From Begonia masoniana (taxonomy: Eukaryota > Streptophyta > Magnoliopsida > Cucurbitales > Begoniaceae): 64,000 nt of DNA. This document shows, in pieces, positions 36,013-46,302 of this stretch (positions are counted from its first letter, which is position 1; every line of letters starts with the position of its first letter). The DNA lies in NCBI GenBank assembly GCA_022432975.1, contig CM039510.1, positions 7,947,387 to 8,011,386 of the forward strand, read 5' to 3'. Both the position numbers and the translations under genes were made by a program. Below the pieces are notes generated by a model that saw nothing but the letters and a program-made list of their open reading frames with translations, ran no database searches and was not told where the DNA came from.

Positions 36013-36335
36013 TGACGTCATCTATTTTGTCTTATTCAATCCACCGGTGAGTAGTGCAATTCCGTCTGCATTAAAATACTTCTACCGGCTGACGTCATCC
36101 ACCATCCGGCTGACGTCATCACCTTCTGCCGATTACGTTTACTATCTGCATCTGCCGATGACGTCATCCATCTTTCGGCTGACGTCATCACCTTCTGCCG
36201 ATTACGTTTACTATCTGCATCTGCCGATGACGTCGTCACATCTTCCGATGACGTCATCTATTTTGTACTATTCAATCCACCGGTGAACGATGCAAATTTC
36301 GTCTGTTTTGAAGTATCATCTACCGACTGACGTCA
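36013..36335. promoter_or_regulatory. Array of seven TGACGTCA palindromes in LTR
   Basis: Perfect TGACGTCA octamers lie at 36013, 36090, 36111, 36159, 36180, 36249 and 36328, with one near match (TGACGTCG) at 36228. They sit in imperfect repeats of about 70 bp that also share CTTCTGCCGATTACGTTTAC. TGACGTCA is a recognised binding site of plant bZIP (TGA/as-1 and related) factors. The array lies 0.5-0.8 kb before the LTR end, so a promoter role is plausible but inferred. Confidence 0.75.
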
Positions 36336-36837
36336 TCCCTACTTCTATCTTTGCAAATGCATCTTCCGTCTGACTTCAGCTCACATCTTCCGATAATCTT
36401 CCGATAGTCTTCCGATAGTCTTCCGCTATTGCTCTGCCATTAAAGTAGACTGATTCTCGCTGCCTAAGTCTTCTGATTTTATATTCTGTTTTCTGCCCTT
36501 ACCACCTCCTTCTATTACTTGTTCTTTCTTCCGATTGTAAATCTGTTCGTGGTGTTTCTCCCGCTTTGTTTCCGAATACAGGGAATGTTTTTCCCTTCTT
36601 CCGAAAAGTTTACGAGTCACTTTAAAAGCTCATCCTGTCAATTGTATTTTTTTGTTAAATCTTGTTTATGTTTAAATTCCTTTAGTTTATCTCATTTCAT
36701 TCCGATTTCTGTGAAGTTCTAAAAGTCCAGTCGGTTTTGTTTTAAAAGTATAATGTTCAAAAAATAGTCCCCGTTTCTGTAAATGTCCCGGGGTGACGGC
36801 TCTCGGACCCCGATCGGGTCTGGGGCTGTCACAGTTA

Positions 36838-36848
36838 TGGTATCAGAG
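36838..36848 (+). other. Primer-binding site of Ty3/gypsy element
   Basis: TGGTATCAGAG, complementary to the 3' end of initiator-Met tRNA, four bases after the LTR end. This fixes the 3' boundary of the LTR. Confidence 0.85.
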
Positions 36849-36992
36849 AGACAAGGTTTTAAAACCGATGCTGTGAAATGTCTGACTGCGCAACCCGCCA
36901 CGTGAGATCGCTCCACTAACTGTAAGTGTTTAAAATTTCTGTAAAAGTTCTGTTATTAAATTAGGTTATTCTGTTTATAGGATTTCTTAGAA

Positions 36993-39002
36993 ATGGTGAG
37001 AGGGCATCAAGAAGAGTCTAGTGAAAGCTCTCGTGCCATTGACCGACTAACCGAACTGGTGGGTGCATAGTCACGCATGGTTGAACGCATGATGGCAAGA
37101 GAAGATGACAGGAATAATAACCATGGAAATAACAACCGTGATAATGCACCGCGAGATAACAGTGGAGATAGATTCCGGCGACTCCAGCCGCCTTCATTTG
37201 ATGGACTGTCTACAGACCCGACCTGTGCTGAAACCTGGATTCGAACAATGGAGAAGATGTTCGGGTATGCAGAAGTAGAAGACAGCAAGAAGGTTATTTG
37301 CACCACGTTTTATCTCACAGAAAGTGCTGGATTCTGGTGGGACACAGTGCAGTCGACTACAGTGGCATTAAGCTGGGAAGGATTCACAAAAATCTTTTAC
37401 GAAAAGTACTTTGACCGTGGAGTGAGGAAGGAGAAATTGCTGGAATTCTCTCGGCTGCGACAGTATGGATCGGTGGCCGAGTATGTTCAAAAATTTGAGT
37501 CATTATCCCGATATGCAACACACATGGTGGCCACCGATGAGAACAAAGTACACCAGTTTATTCAAGGATTAAAGATGGACCTTCTGCGAGGAATCACAAC
37601 TGGAGGTTTTGATGAGGCACCATATGTGAAGGTGGTGGCCAAGGCTTATCAGTTAGAGGCCTTAGAAATGAAGTCCCAGAGACAGAGAGATCCACCAAGA
37701 GGGATTATTAGAAATATTCCTCAACAACAACAACAGCAACAGCAAAGAGGTCAGAATTCTTAACCTCGACAACAGCAACCTCAACAGCAGCAAAACAGGG
37801 GCATTAAGAGGCCCAATGAGATCATCACTTACCCAGACAAAGGGAAGAGACCAATGGGAGATCCTCAGCCCACCGTATGCCCGCGATGCCAGAGAAGTCA
37901 CAAGGGAGAATGCAGGTTTATTACGGGTGGCTGCTTCCGATGTGGCAAAGGAGGCCATCACGTCCGTGATTGCCCGATACCCGACACGAGACAAAATCAG
38001 GCCGTGCTAAGAGTCTTTGCAATGATGGAGGACGTTGATGATGCTGATCTGCACACAGCAATTACAGGTACAATTTTGGTGTGTAACATACCTGCATATA
38101 CTTTGTTAGACACAGGGGCCACTCACTCATTTGTGGCCATGGACTTTGCGGGTAGGGAAAACTTGTGTATTACACCGTCAGATCAGCCCTACAGTGTCAT
38201 GCTACCGTCTGGAGAGTTTATACACTCCGAGCAGGCAGTGCAGGGTGATATAGTGTCAGTTGGAGACCAGAAATTGTATGTCAATCTTATCGTCATCGGT
38301 ATGAAAGGATACAAAGTGATTCTGGGGATGGACTGGCTATTTAGACAATATGCCACCATCGACTGTAGGTCCGGGCTCGTAACTTTTAAGCGCCCGAACG
38401 AAGTAGAGTTCTCCTATCAGGCAATACCAAAGAAACGTAGTATGCCTGTTATATCCACCTTGAAAGCTCAACAGCTGATGAGGTCAGGATGTGTCGGATT
38501 CCTTGCCCACGTAGTAGATGTTCAAAGACAAGGTGAGGTGGAACTTCAAAATATTCCAGTAGTTCGAGACTTCTCAGAGGTCTTCCTGGATGACTTACCA
38601 GGATTGCCACCTGATCGTGAGATCGAGTTCGAAATCGATGTATATCCTGGCGCTGAACCGGTATCGAAGAATCCTTATCGTATGGCGCCAATTGAACTGA
38701 GGGAGTTGAAGGCTCAGCTAAAAGAATTGGTGGACAAGGGTTTTGTGCGCCCTAGTTTCTCTCCGTGGGGTGCTCCCGTCTTGTTTGTCAAGAAGAAAGA
38801 TGGGACTCTACGGATGTGTATTGACTATCGTGAGCTGAACAAGTTGACTATCAAGAATAAGTACCCGTTGCCAAGAATCGATGATTTGTTTGATCAGTTA
38901 CAGGGGGCTCGGGTATTCTCAAAGATCGACTTACGCTCAGTTACAGGGGGCTCGGGTATTCTCAAAATCAATTATTTTGAAGAAAATGGACCCTTAATAT
39001 AA
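36993..39002 (+). pseudogene. Ty3/gypsy gag-pol: gag, zinc knuckle, protease, partial reverse transcriptase
   Basis: One frame from ATG 36993 carries a gag domain (PPSFDGLSTDP, an AETWIRTMEKMF-type core), a Gln-rich stretch, a CCHC knuckle ([14 protein letters not shown]), an aspartic protease ([11 protein letters not shown]) and the start of the reverse transcriptase ([12 protein letters not shown], then [14 protein letters not shown]). Two in-frame stops interrupt it, TAG at 37068-37070 and TAA at 37761-37763. The RT is cut at about 38940, before its YxDD active site, by a 43-bp tandem duplication and the junction to segmental copy 2. RNase H, integrase and the 3' LTR are missing. The type fits the Del/Tekay chromovirus group. 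Confidence 0.92.
38894..38966. repeat. 43-bp offset duplication at RT/segmental-copy junction
   Basis: The 30 bases from TCAGTTACAGGG at 38894-38923 recur at 38937-38966. The second copy runs straight into the TAD2-side segment, with a short shared CAAAATCAATT, which suggests repair with local re-copying. Confidence 0.85.
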
Positions 39003-41313
39003 GTTCAAACTCATACTTAGTTTGAAGGTCACAATTGAAACTGAAGAATGTGTCTTTGAGATGAATTAGTTTCTACTATAAGACTTCAATTATTGATATG
39101 TAATATTAATTGCAAGGTCCTAGTATTCTCTTGGGATTTTATAAAACTGGCAATTATAGCGCATTATGAGCTTCTTTGATCGTCACAATCAGGTTTATAA
39201 TTTCGATTTCAAGTCATTGTGAGGAGAAAGATATTATTTTTGATTCATACAATCAAATATTATTTCAATTTAATTGAAGAAAAAACTCTAGATTTTTATG
39301 GAAAGAAGGAAAATTATGTCCAAAGCATATACAACACTTTTTTATGCTTGATATAATTGTGAGTAATTATGTCTAAGATTATTTTTTTCCTAATAAAAAT
39401 TAATTCAATTTTATAAATGATTAAGCAAGTTCTTATTTAGTAAAAAAATAAATAAATTATTCAAATGTAACAGTATGTTAATTACTCTTCAGAAAAGGTA
39501 AATTAATGAATTGAAATTGTCATTTTTGTACAGAACAAAAATAGCGAATTACTTGCTGCTTATAATTCATATCAATTCAACTATAATTTAGACATCCATA
39601 TCCTAAGTACTAAGATTGAAGAACAAAATGGAATATGAAACAATTTACCATTTCATATTACTGGCTAATTCAAGCAAATTTTTTTTTAAAAAAAGACAAC
39701 CAGTTGATATGCAACGCATAAGGATGATCGACCGCAAAATTACGCATTTTTCATTCATTCAATTTGTTGTTGATTGTTGAGCAGTGGTCTGTGAGGCTTC
39801 GGAGTTGAAATCAAAAACAAATAAAAGATAAATATAAATCTTAGCTTAACTCAAGTTTCAATTTTAAATACTCAAAAAAAAAAAGATAGTTATATTCACT
39901 CAAATTACTAATTATCCAAGATTTATCACGTTTTTTGTTAATTTAGAAATCAAGTCTCCAGAATTAGCTGTTCATTAAACATAATTACAGGGCCCTCACA
40001 TTTACAAGGCATTACCTAGTACGTACCATTGGGATTCCCCTGTTCATAAAAACTTTGAAGGAGAGAAATCGCCTCTGATGCCATAATTCCTCCCGTGCTT
40101 TTGAAACCCCTCCCTTGCATAGCACCATCACTGGAACAATATTTCAATGGTTTCGTCATCAGTTAAGTACTAACAATATATTAGACTGAGCATATTATCC
40201 ACACCTACAAAGTATTATTATTTGTGAAGTACTTAAGTTTATAGAAGAAAGTGATTGCTAAAAAGTAATACCAAAATGATTAAAAACCTTTAATTAATGG
40301 GAAAAAAAACTTTCATGGTGCCTTTTATTTGTTCCTAAATTTCTTTTAGATGAAAAAAATATATACTATGTGAATTCAAAATCAAATGAAACTAAAAATG
40401 TGAAAATCACAATCAAAGTTAGTTTAGACTATTTTAGAATAATATTATTTCAATTACATAAAAGAGATTACAATATAATCTTTTTTTTTTTCAGAACCTA
40501 AGTTTCTAGAGATTTAATGGAGGAATATTTCGTCGAATAGGTTCTTCGTACATTAGGGTGCATATATCAAATTTGAATGAATATAGTGGAATAATTTTCT
40601 TTCCCAAAAAAAAAAAAATCAATGAATAAGTTAGATTTACACATGTTTTCTTGATGATAATTTTATATGGCTCAGTATTTTCTTATTTGCCTAACTAAAT
40701 CAGCAAGTCAAATCGGGATTGAATCTGATGGAATGGTTTGAAATTAGAAGCAAACCTTTTAAGTGCCGGAGAGTTAGTTGAATGAAGGGACAATATAGAG
40801 CCACAACCTCCAAATTTATCATTTCCACAACCATAATATACCTCCTTTATACCTAAATAAGACAACGAATTTGAAAACAAAAACCATTTTTGAGTATAAA
40901 CATAATAAAGACAAACTAATCAACAATGGTAATTCACTGGAATAAAAATGTCTTCACAATACACAATATTAGCATGAAAAACCCATACCGAGTATAGATT
41001 GTAACGACCCCTTATTCCAGCAAGATATTGTCCGCTCTGGGGATTGGGCCGTAGCCCAATTGTGACGACCCTAATTCCTGAACCCGTACCTTTTTTTTTT
41101 TTTTTTTTTTAAAAAAAACTCTTACTTTAACTGTACTTAAGCGGAAATCTTAATCGAGATAGAAATCGGAATTGAAATCAAAGTTCGTTTGGTAAATCCT
41201 TTAAAACAATTTCTAAAACAATAACTTAAACTAATAAAACAATTAGATAATAAAAGAAATCATTTAAATAAAACATTTTTTTTTTTTTTTTTTTTATAAA
41301 AACAGCAGAGGGG

Positions 41314-41512
41314 GTGGCGATCAATCGCCAGAAAACTGGCGATTGATCGCCACAAGCGATTGCCCGCTGGCGAGTATTCGCCAGGGGCAATCGCCTCTAG
41401 GCGATTCCTTCGCCTTGGCAATCGCTTCTTCAGCGATTGCCAAGGAAAGAGGCGATTGCTCGCCTCTTGGAGGCGAGCAATCGCCATGCCCTCTGGATTT
41501 TCTCCAGAGGGC
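41314..41512. repeat. Array of perfect short hairpins in solo LTR
   Basis: Consecutive hairpins: 41314-41353 (18-bp perfect arms, loop AAAA), 41356-41394 (about 17-bp arms with one bulge, loop GTAT), 41389-41406 (8-bp arms), 41413-41445 (14-bp perfect arms, loop TCTTC), 41451-41485 (16-bp perfect arms, loop TTG) and 41488-41512 (10-bp perfect arms, loop TTTTC). Most stems reuse GGCGATTG/CAATCGCC. Confidence 0.93.
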
Positions 41513-42287
41513 ACGGTTTCTTCCCCCTTATTCTTTCTTTCCTTCATCCCTTAACAAATCCTACACCTCACACTTAACCAAAATCGCATAACACCCTCAA
41601 CTCATCATTTTTTCTCATTCTTTCTTCACACATACTTCACACTTTCCTTTACACACATCAATAAGCACACTTCAAATACAACCAACACAAGTACACTCTA
41701 ACTTCTCACTACTTTCTCACTAAATTTACCCCAACTCATAACCAATCCAAATCACTCTAGAACACCATAAATTTCATAAAAACGAACCGCATGGTTCCGT
41801 TTAAACGTTTTACAATCCTACCTGTTTTAAAACCATCAAAAACATTTCAAAACACTATACAATCACCAAACACCCTAAAAACGTATCAAATCATACCAAA
41901 CTTCATACATATCACCGTAATCCCAAACATCAAAACACTATAGACTTAATATATCAACTATCCAGTCACAAAACGTACCAAAACATCTACAATTCCACAA
42001 TGAGCCTATCTATTCACCATTTACCCAACATCATCCGAAAACTCTCAAAAACCATCTAACCATGAGTCTTCATGCCAAGCCAAAACACGCTCCGCCGCCA
42101 CAAGCTCCGCCACCGACCCTCTACACTTGGTCATCATAAGGAGGTTCATCACCTTCGTTCTCGTCACCTACATCATACAATAACTACATTAAGCCTAATG
42201 CTTAGTAAGGAGCGTACTAAACATAACTTTACATGCATGCATAACATTTATAAAACATTTTCGTTTCATTTCTTTTAAACCGTTTTC

Positions 42288-42425
42288 CTTGCCCCGTAGT
42301 ACATTCATAACTTGCCCCGTAGTACATTTGTGACTTGCCCCGTAGTACATTCGTAACTTGCCCCGTAGTTCATTCGTAACTTGCCCCGTAGTTCATTCGT
42401 AACTTGCCCCGTAGTTCATTCGTCA
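42288..42425. repeat. 23-bp tandem repeat, six units
   Basis: Units start CTTGCCCCGTAGT at 42288, 42311, 42334, 42357, 42380 and 42403, followed by an ACATTCGTAA-like half. They are head to tail with no spacers, inside the solo LTR. Confidence 0.92.
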
Positions 42426-45400
42426 TTCATCATTCATTTTCGTTCTTTAGTTCAACGTTTTCATAAAACATGCAGTAAATAGTTTCGTATGCACTTTTGA
42501 AAGACATGATGCATGAGGTAATACATACGTAAGGAAGAACCTATCAAACAAGCACTACTTAAATCCCTAAAGCACTACCTAAAACTACCCGTCCTTTCTA
42601 CCAACCCCTATTTCCACATCAATCAACATTGCACGACGTAGGGCCTTAGTGGCCAGAAAGCCTAACGCTCACTTACCTGGAATCCTAGCAATGCCGAGCA
42701 CCATCCTTTGAGCTTGGGTCACCTAGGGCATTTAACAACAAACCATTAATATTGACTCTCGTACATCAAATCTAACAAATTGTCTTCACGAGCTAGAACA
42801 AATTCTCCTAAACACTCTACTTCACTTCACCTAGGCATTTCATCAAACACTTGGCGTTCACAAGCTTCAAAACTCCATTAATGTGTCCAACTACATTTCC
42901 AACAACCTAGATTTCCCATTAAACATCATACAACACCATTAATCTACTCCAACAACTTCAACAATCATTAATACATCATCAACGAGTACTAATTAAACAA
43001 CCCTAACGATTTCTAACAAGAACCCTAAGTTTTCTTCACAACCCTAACTCAAAATAAACCCTAAAACGAATACTAACTTAAGCAAAACGTAGAGCTTACT
43101 TGAATGGTCGACTTGATAAAGAAACTTGAAGGAAGAAATCGCCTAAAATGGAGGAAGAGATTGATCGATGGAAGTGGCGATGGAGAAGAAGAGGAAATCG
43201 CCTAAGGAGAGGAGAGTTTCGTGCTGGAGAGGAAAAGTGAGAAAAGAGAGAGAGAGACTTAAGTTTTTATTAAAATTTGACTTCCAAAATTACTTAAACG
43301 CCCTTACTATAAATCCTTAACTTAAATCGTTATTTCATCTATCGATTTAACCTCTCCAAAATTCCCTTATTCCTCCAAATATTCTATTTTATTCCTAGGG
43401 TCCTAACAAAACTTCTCGTTCGCCATTCGGACTTAATTTACTATTTCTACAAATTAGAACTCTATATGGCTTACAACTTAAAACTCGGCAAATATAACTT
43501 AAAATTAGAAATTAAGGTTTCCGGGCGTTACACCAATATCCTCCCCTCACGGCTTTGTTTGGCAAGAACTTCCCATAAGGTCACCCAACCTGGAATTGTT
43601 CTCGCCGAAGCACTTTTAACTTCGGAGTTCTTATGGGATCCGTTGCTAATTGTACTCCAAAACGCGTCTTGCTATGTTGGGAGGGTCTCTTTACATATGT
43701 TTCATTTCCACATACTTCCCCAAGCGATGTGGGATTGTGACGACCCCCTTTTTATGACCTGTCACCTTCCGGTTCGCCCGCGCAGACGTACCGCCATCCG
43801 GGTTCCGGTTCGTGCAACCATCGTACACATACTTACACATCCGGGTCATCACAATCACCCCCCCTCGGGGGCCCAACGTCCTCGTTGGCCACATTTCCGG
43901 TTGGGTACAGGCTCTGATACCATTTGTAACGACCCCTTATCCCAGCAAGATTTGTCCTGCTCCTTGGGATTGGGCCGTAGCCAATATCCTCCCCTCACGG
44001 CTTTGTTTGGCAAGAACTTCCCATAGGTCACCCAACCTGGAATTGTTCTCGCCGAAGCACTTTTAACTTCAGAGTTCTTATGGGATCCGTTGCTAATTGT
44101 ACTCCAAAACGCGTCTTGCTATGTTGGGAGGGTCTCTTTACATATGTTTCATTTCCACATACTTCCCTAAGCGATGTGGGATTGTGACGACCCCCTTTTT
44201 ATGACCTGTCACCTTCCGGTTCGCCCGCGCAGACGTTACGCCATACGGGGTCCGGTGAGTGCAACACATCGTACCCTACTTACACATCCGGGTCATCACA
44301 ATCACCCCCCCTCGGGGCCCAACGTCCTCGTTGGCCACATTTCCGGTTGGGTACAGGCTCTGATACCATTTGTAACGACCCCTTATCCCAGCAAGATATT
44401 GTCTGCTCTGGGGATTGGGCCGTAGCCCAATATCCTCCCCTCACGGCTTTGTTTGGCGAGAACTTCTCATAAGGTCAACCAACCTGGAATTGCTCTCGCC
44501 GAAGCACTTTTAACTTCAGAGTTCTTATGGGATCCGTTGCCAATTGTACTCCAAAACGCGTCTTGCTATGTTGGGAGGGTCTCTTTACATATGTTTCATT
44601 TCCACATACTTCCCTAAGCGATGTGGGATTGTGACGACCCCCTTTTTACGACCTGTCACCTTCCGGTTTGCCCGCGCGGACGTACCGCCATCCGGGTTCC
44701 GGTTCGTACAGCCATCGTACACATACTTACACATTCGGGTCATCACATAGATAATGCAGCAGCACACATGATGCATGGTTCACAGGTAACGTACAATTTT
44801 CAGTTTGAGATTTTTTCAGCAGTTTTGAAGTTCGAAAATCCATTTTTCTGACAGTCTTCAAGAATAGCGTCAATGGCTTCCATTTCTGCGTGTCTAGTGG
44901 CCTGGAAGGATGTGGAGCACAAATTTGGATCAGATCAAAGAGTTTGGTAATGTAACTGACTCGGTTGGTTGTGGATCACATCCTTAATAATAAAAAGGGA
45001 AAAAGTTAAGGACTACATTACGGGTCTCAGTTGTTCGGTTTCTTCCCGAGGCTATGACTTTTCCATCCTCAATAATCACACACCTAATCAATAATAGTTA
45101 TCAACTATTAATTAAACCACTCCAAAAAGATTTCACATCCAGGAAAAAAAATATCTTGAATAACATATTTAATGTCATTATATTGAACCCTTGAACACAC
45201 AATATATAGTTATAAATATAACTCCAAGGCAAGTAAAAGTCGCAATCAAACTAAATAGGCTATGCTCAGACAACATCACAAGATTATACTTTAGATGACT
45301 ATAATTGTCATTCCTAGCATGCCTAAAGAGTCCATGAACCATACTTTTCAAATTTTGCAATTCAATTCAAGTATTAAGATAGTAGAATCTCTTTTTTACT

Positions 45401-45673
45401 TTTAAAAGTCAATATTCTCTTGATTATGCATCACTAACAAGATATAGAGTTTAAATTAACTATTAAGACCTCTTCTTGTTGAGTGCGACAAATGAAGGTA
45501 GATTGCAATACTTTTAGCTTTCTACGTTGTAACGCCCCAATTTTTTTTAAATTCTCAATTTGAAATCCTAAAATTTTCTTCAAATTAATTTATCAAATTA
45601 AGTTTTTAAATCGAGCGTTAAAAACTCTAATTTCAGAATATTGAAAACTTCTTTAAATAATAACTGAAAAAAG

Positions 45674-46202
45674 CGGCCCAGGATTTTCAATAACTTAAGA
45701 TACTTTTTGAATATACATGTACTGTTGGGACTTGTATGCATTTAGCTTTAGTTCTTCCTCTTGCAACATATTATAGATTATATATATATAATAATGATAT
45801 TATCTATTTATAATTATTTTGTGTGGAAAGCTCGGAACAACACGGGCTAAACTCTAACTTTGTTGCAGTTTAGTTCCTCATGCTTGAGAGCATTGCAGAA
45901 TATGTTGATCCACGTTGCCATTCATATCATAAGTAAAGGCTTATGCGCTCAATACGCGAGGATGATGGTATCAGATTATCCCTCAAGCATTGCGAAATAC
46001 TCGCCAACATTTATTGCCACTGTCAGGACCTCATTATGCCCGGAGTTGATGAATAAATACCGACAGGTCACGCTCATATACTTGAGAAAGAATAAGTTTC
46101 TTTACTAGACATACTGAGAAGAGCTTTCTTGCTTGACAGCGATGTCGTGCTTCAAAGAAAAAATTGGCAAAGGCAGTCACACAACTATGGCCTTCAAATT
46201 AT
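45674..46202 (+). other. Unique stretch with one possible exon
   Basis: Between TGTTGCAG at 45861-45868 and CAGGTCACG at 46064 lies a 198-bp phase-0 open segment (45869-46066), 66 codons with no stop. It includes an ISKGLCAQYARMMVSDYPSS stretch. Base composition is less AT-rich than the flanks. I do not recognise the family and the neighbouring exons are not visible: the assembly gap starts at 46203. Confidence 0.35.
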
Positions 46203-46302
46203 NNNNNNNNNNNNNNNNNNNNNNNNNNNNNNNNNNNNNNNNNNNNNNNNNNNNNNNNNNNNNNNNNNNNNNNNNNNNNNNNNNNNNNNNNNNNNNNNNN
46301 NN
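46203..46302. other. Assembly gap, exactly 100 N
   Basis: One hundred N, the conventional placeholder for a gap of unknown size. Sequence on the two sides is unrelated; the right side starts inside block copy B. Confidence 0.99.

Larger units (their letters stand above)
33873..36833 (+). mobile_element. 5' LTR (2.96 kb) of a Ty3/gypsy element
   Basis: It starts TATAACACCC (the usual TGTAACACCC with one change) and ends GGCTGTCACA immediately before a primer-binding site. The length fits the long LTRs of the Del/Tekay lineage. It contains three 25-bp tandem repeats (34631-34705) and the TGACGTCA array at 36013-36335. The open frames in it are not conserved genes. Confidence 0.8.
41061..43532 (-). 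mobile_element. 2.47-kb solo LTR nested in the TRIM LTR, TSD CCAAT
   Basis: Flanked by CCAAT at 41056-41060 and 43533-43537. On the minus strand it runs from TGTAACGCCCGG to GGGTCGTCACA, typical Ty3/gypsy (Del/Tekay-like) LTR ends. No internal domain, primer-binding site or coding region is present. It holds a hairpin array at 41314-41512 and a 23-bp tandem repeat at 42288-42425. A CT-rich leader-like zone lies near 43100-43260. Confidence 0.88.
41000..44747 (-). mobile_element. TRIM array (three LTRs, two internal regions) with nested solo LTR, TSD TAGAT
   Basis: The whole insertion is flanked by TAGAT (40995-40999 and 44748-44752). In reverse orientation the LTRs are 44747-44371, 44300-43925, and 43853-43533 plus 41060-41000, each 376-377 bp and ending GGGGTCGTTACA. 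Between them lie internal regions of 70-71 bp (44301-44370 and 43854-43924), each holding the primer-binding site TGGTATCAGAGC and a G-rich purine tract. It is the same family as the element at 31319-32071. The LTR-internal-LTR-internal-LTR order is what unequal recombination between LTRs produces. Confidence 0.92.
39755..45083 (-). pseudogene. TAD2: Second, partial TAD2 copy (exons 3-7)
   Basis: Minus-strand exon equivalents: 45083-45017 (exon 3), 44901 to 40989 (exon 4, split by the insertion 41000-44747 and its TAGAT duplication), 40852-40756 (exon 5), 40130-40027 (exon 6) and 39804-39755 (exon 7). Exon 5 is a clean 97 bp here and shows what copy 1 should look like. The acceptor before exon 7 is changed from AG to AA (T at 39805 in place of C). 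Exons 1 and 2 are absent. With a mobile-element nest in the exon encoding the HAE and PCIMC motifs, it cannot make a working deaminase. Confidence 0.9.
38964..45673. repeat. Segmental repeat copy 2 (TAD2 3' half)
   Basis: Matches 15299-18736, less the polypurine tract, plus a 3.75-kb mobile-element nest. At 45674 homology ends, about 146 bp into the shared LTR. TAD2 exons 1 and 2 are not present in this copy. Confidence 0.92.

Noticed and set aside
42288..42425. Possible CRISPR-like array
   Set aside because: The 23-bp units are head to tail without spacers and lie in a plant LTR; it is an ordinary tandem repeat.
43466..44851. Several overlapping frames of 67-186 codons
   Set aside because: They are repeats of the same LTR read in different frames in the TRIM array.
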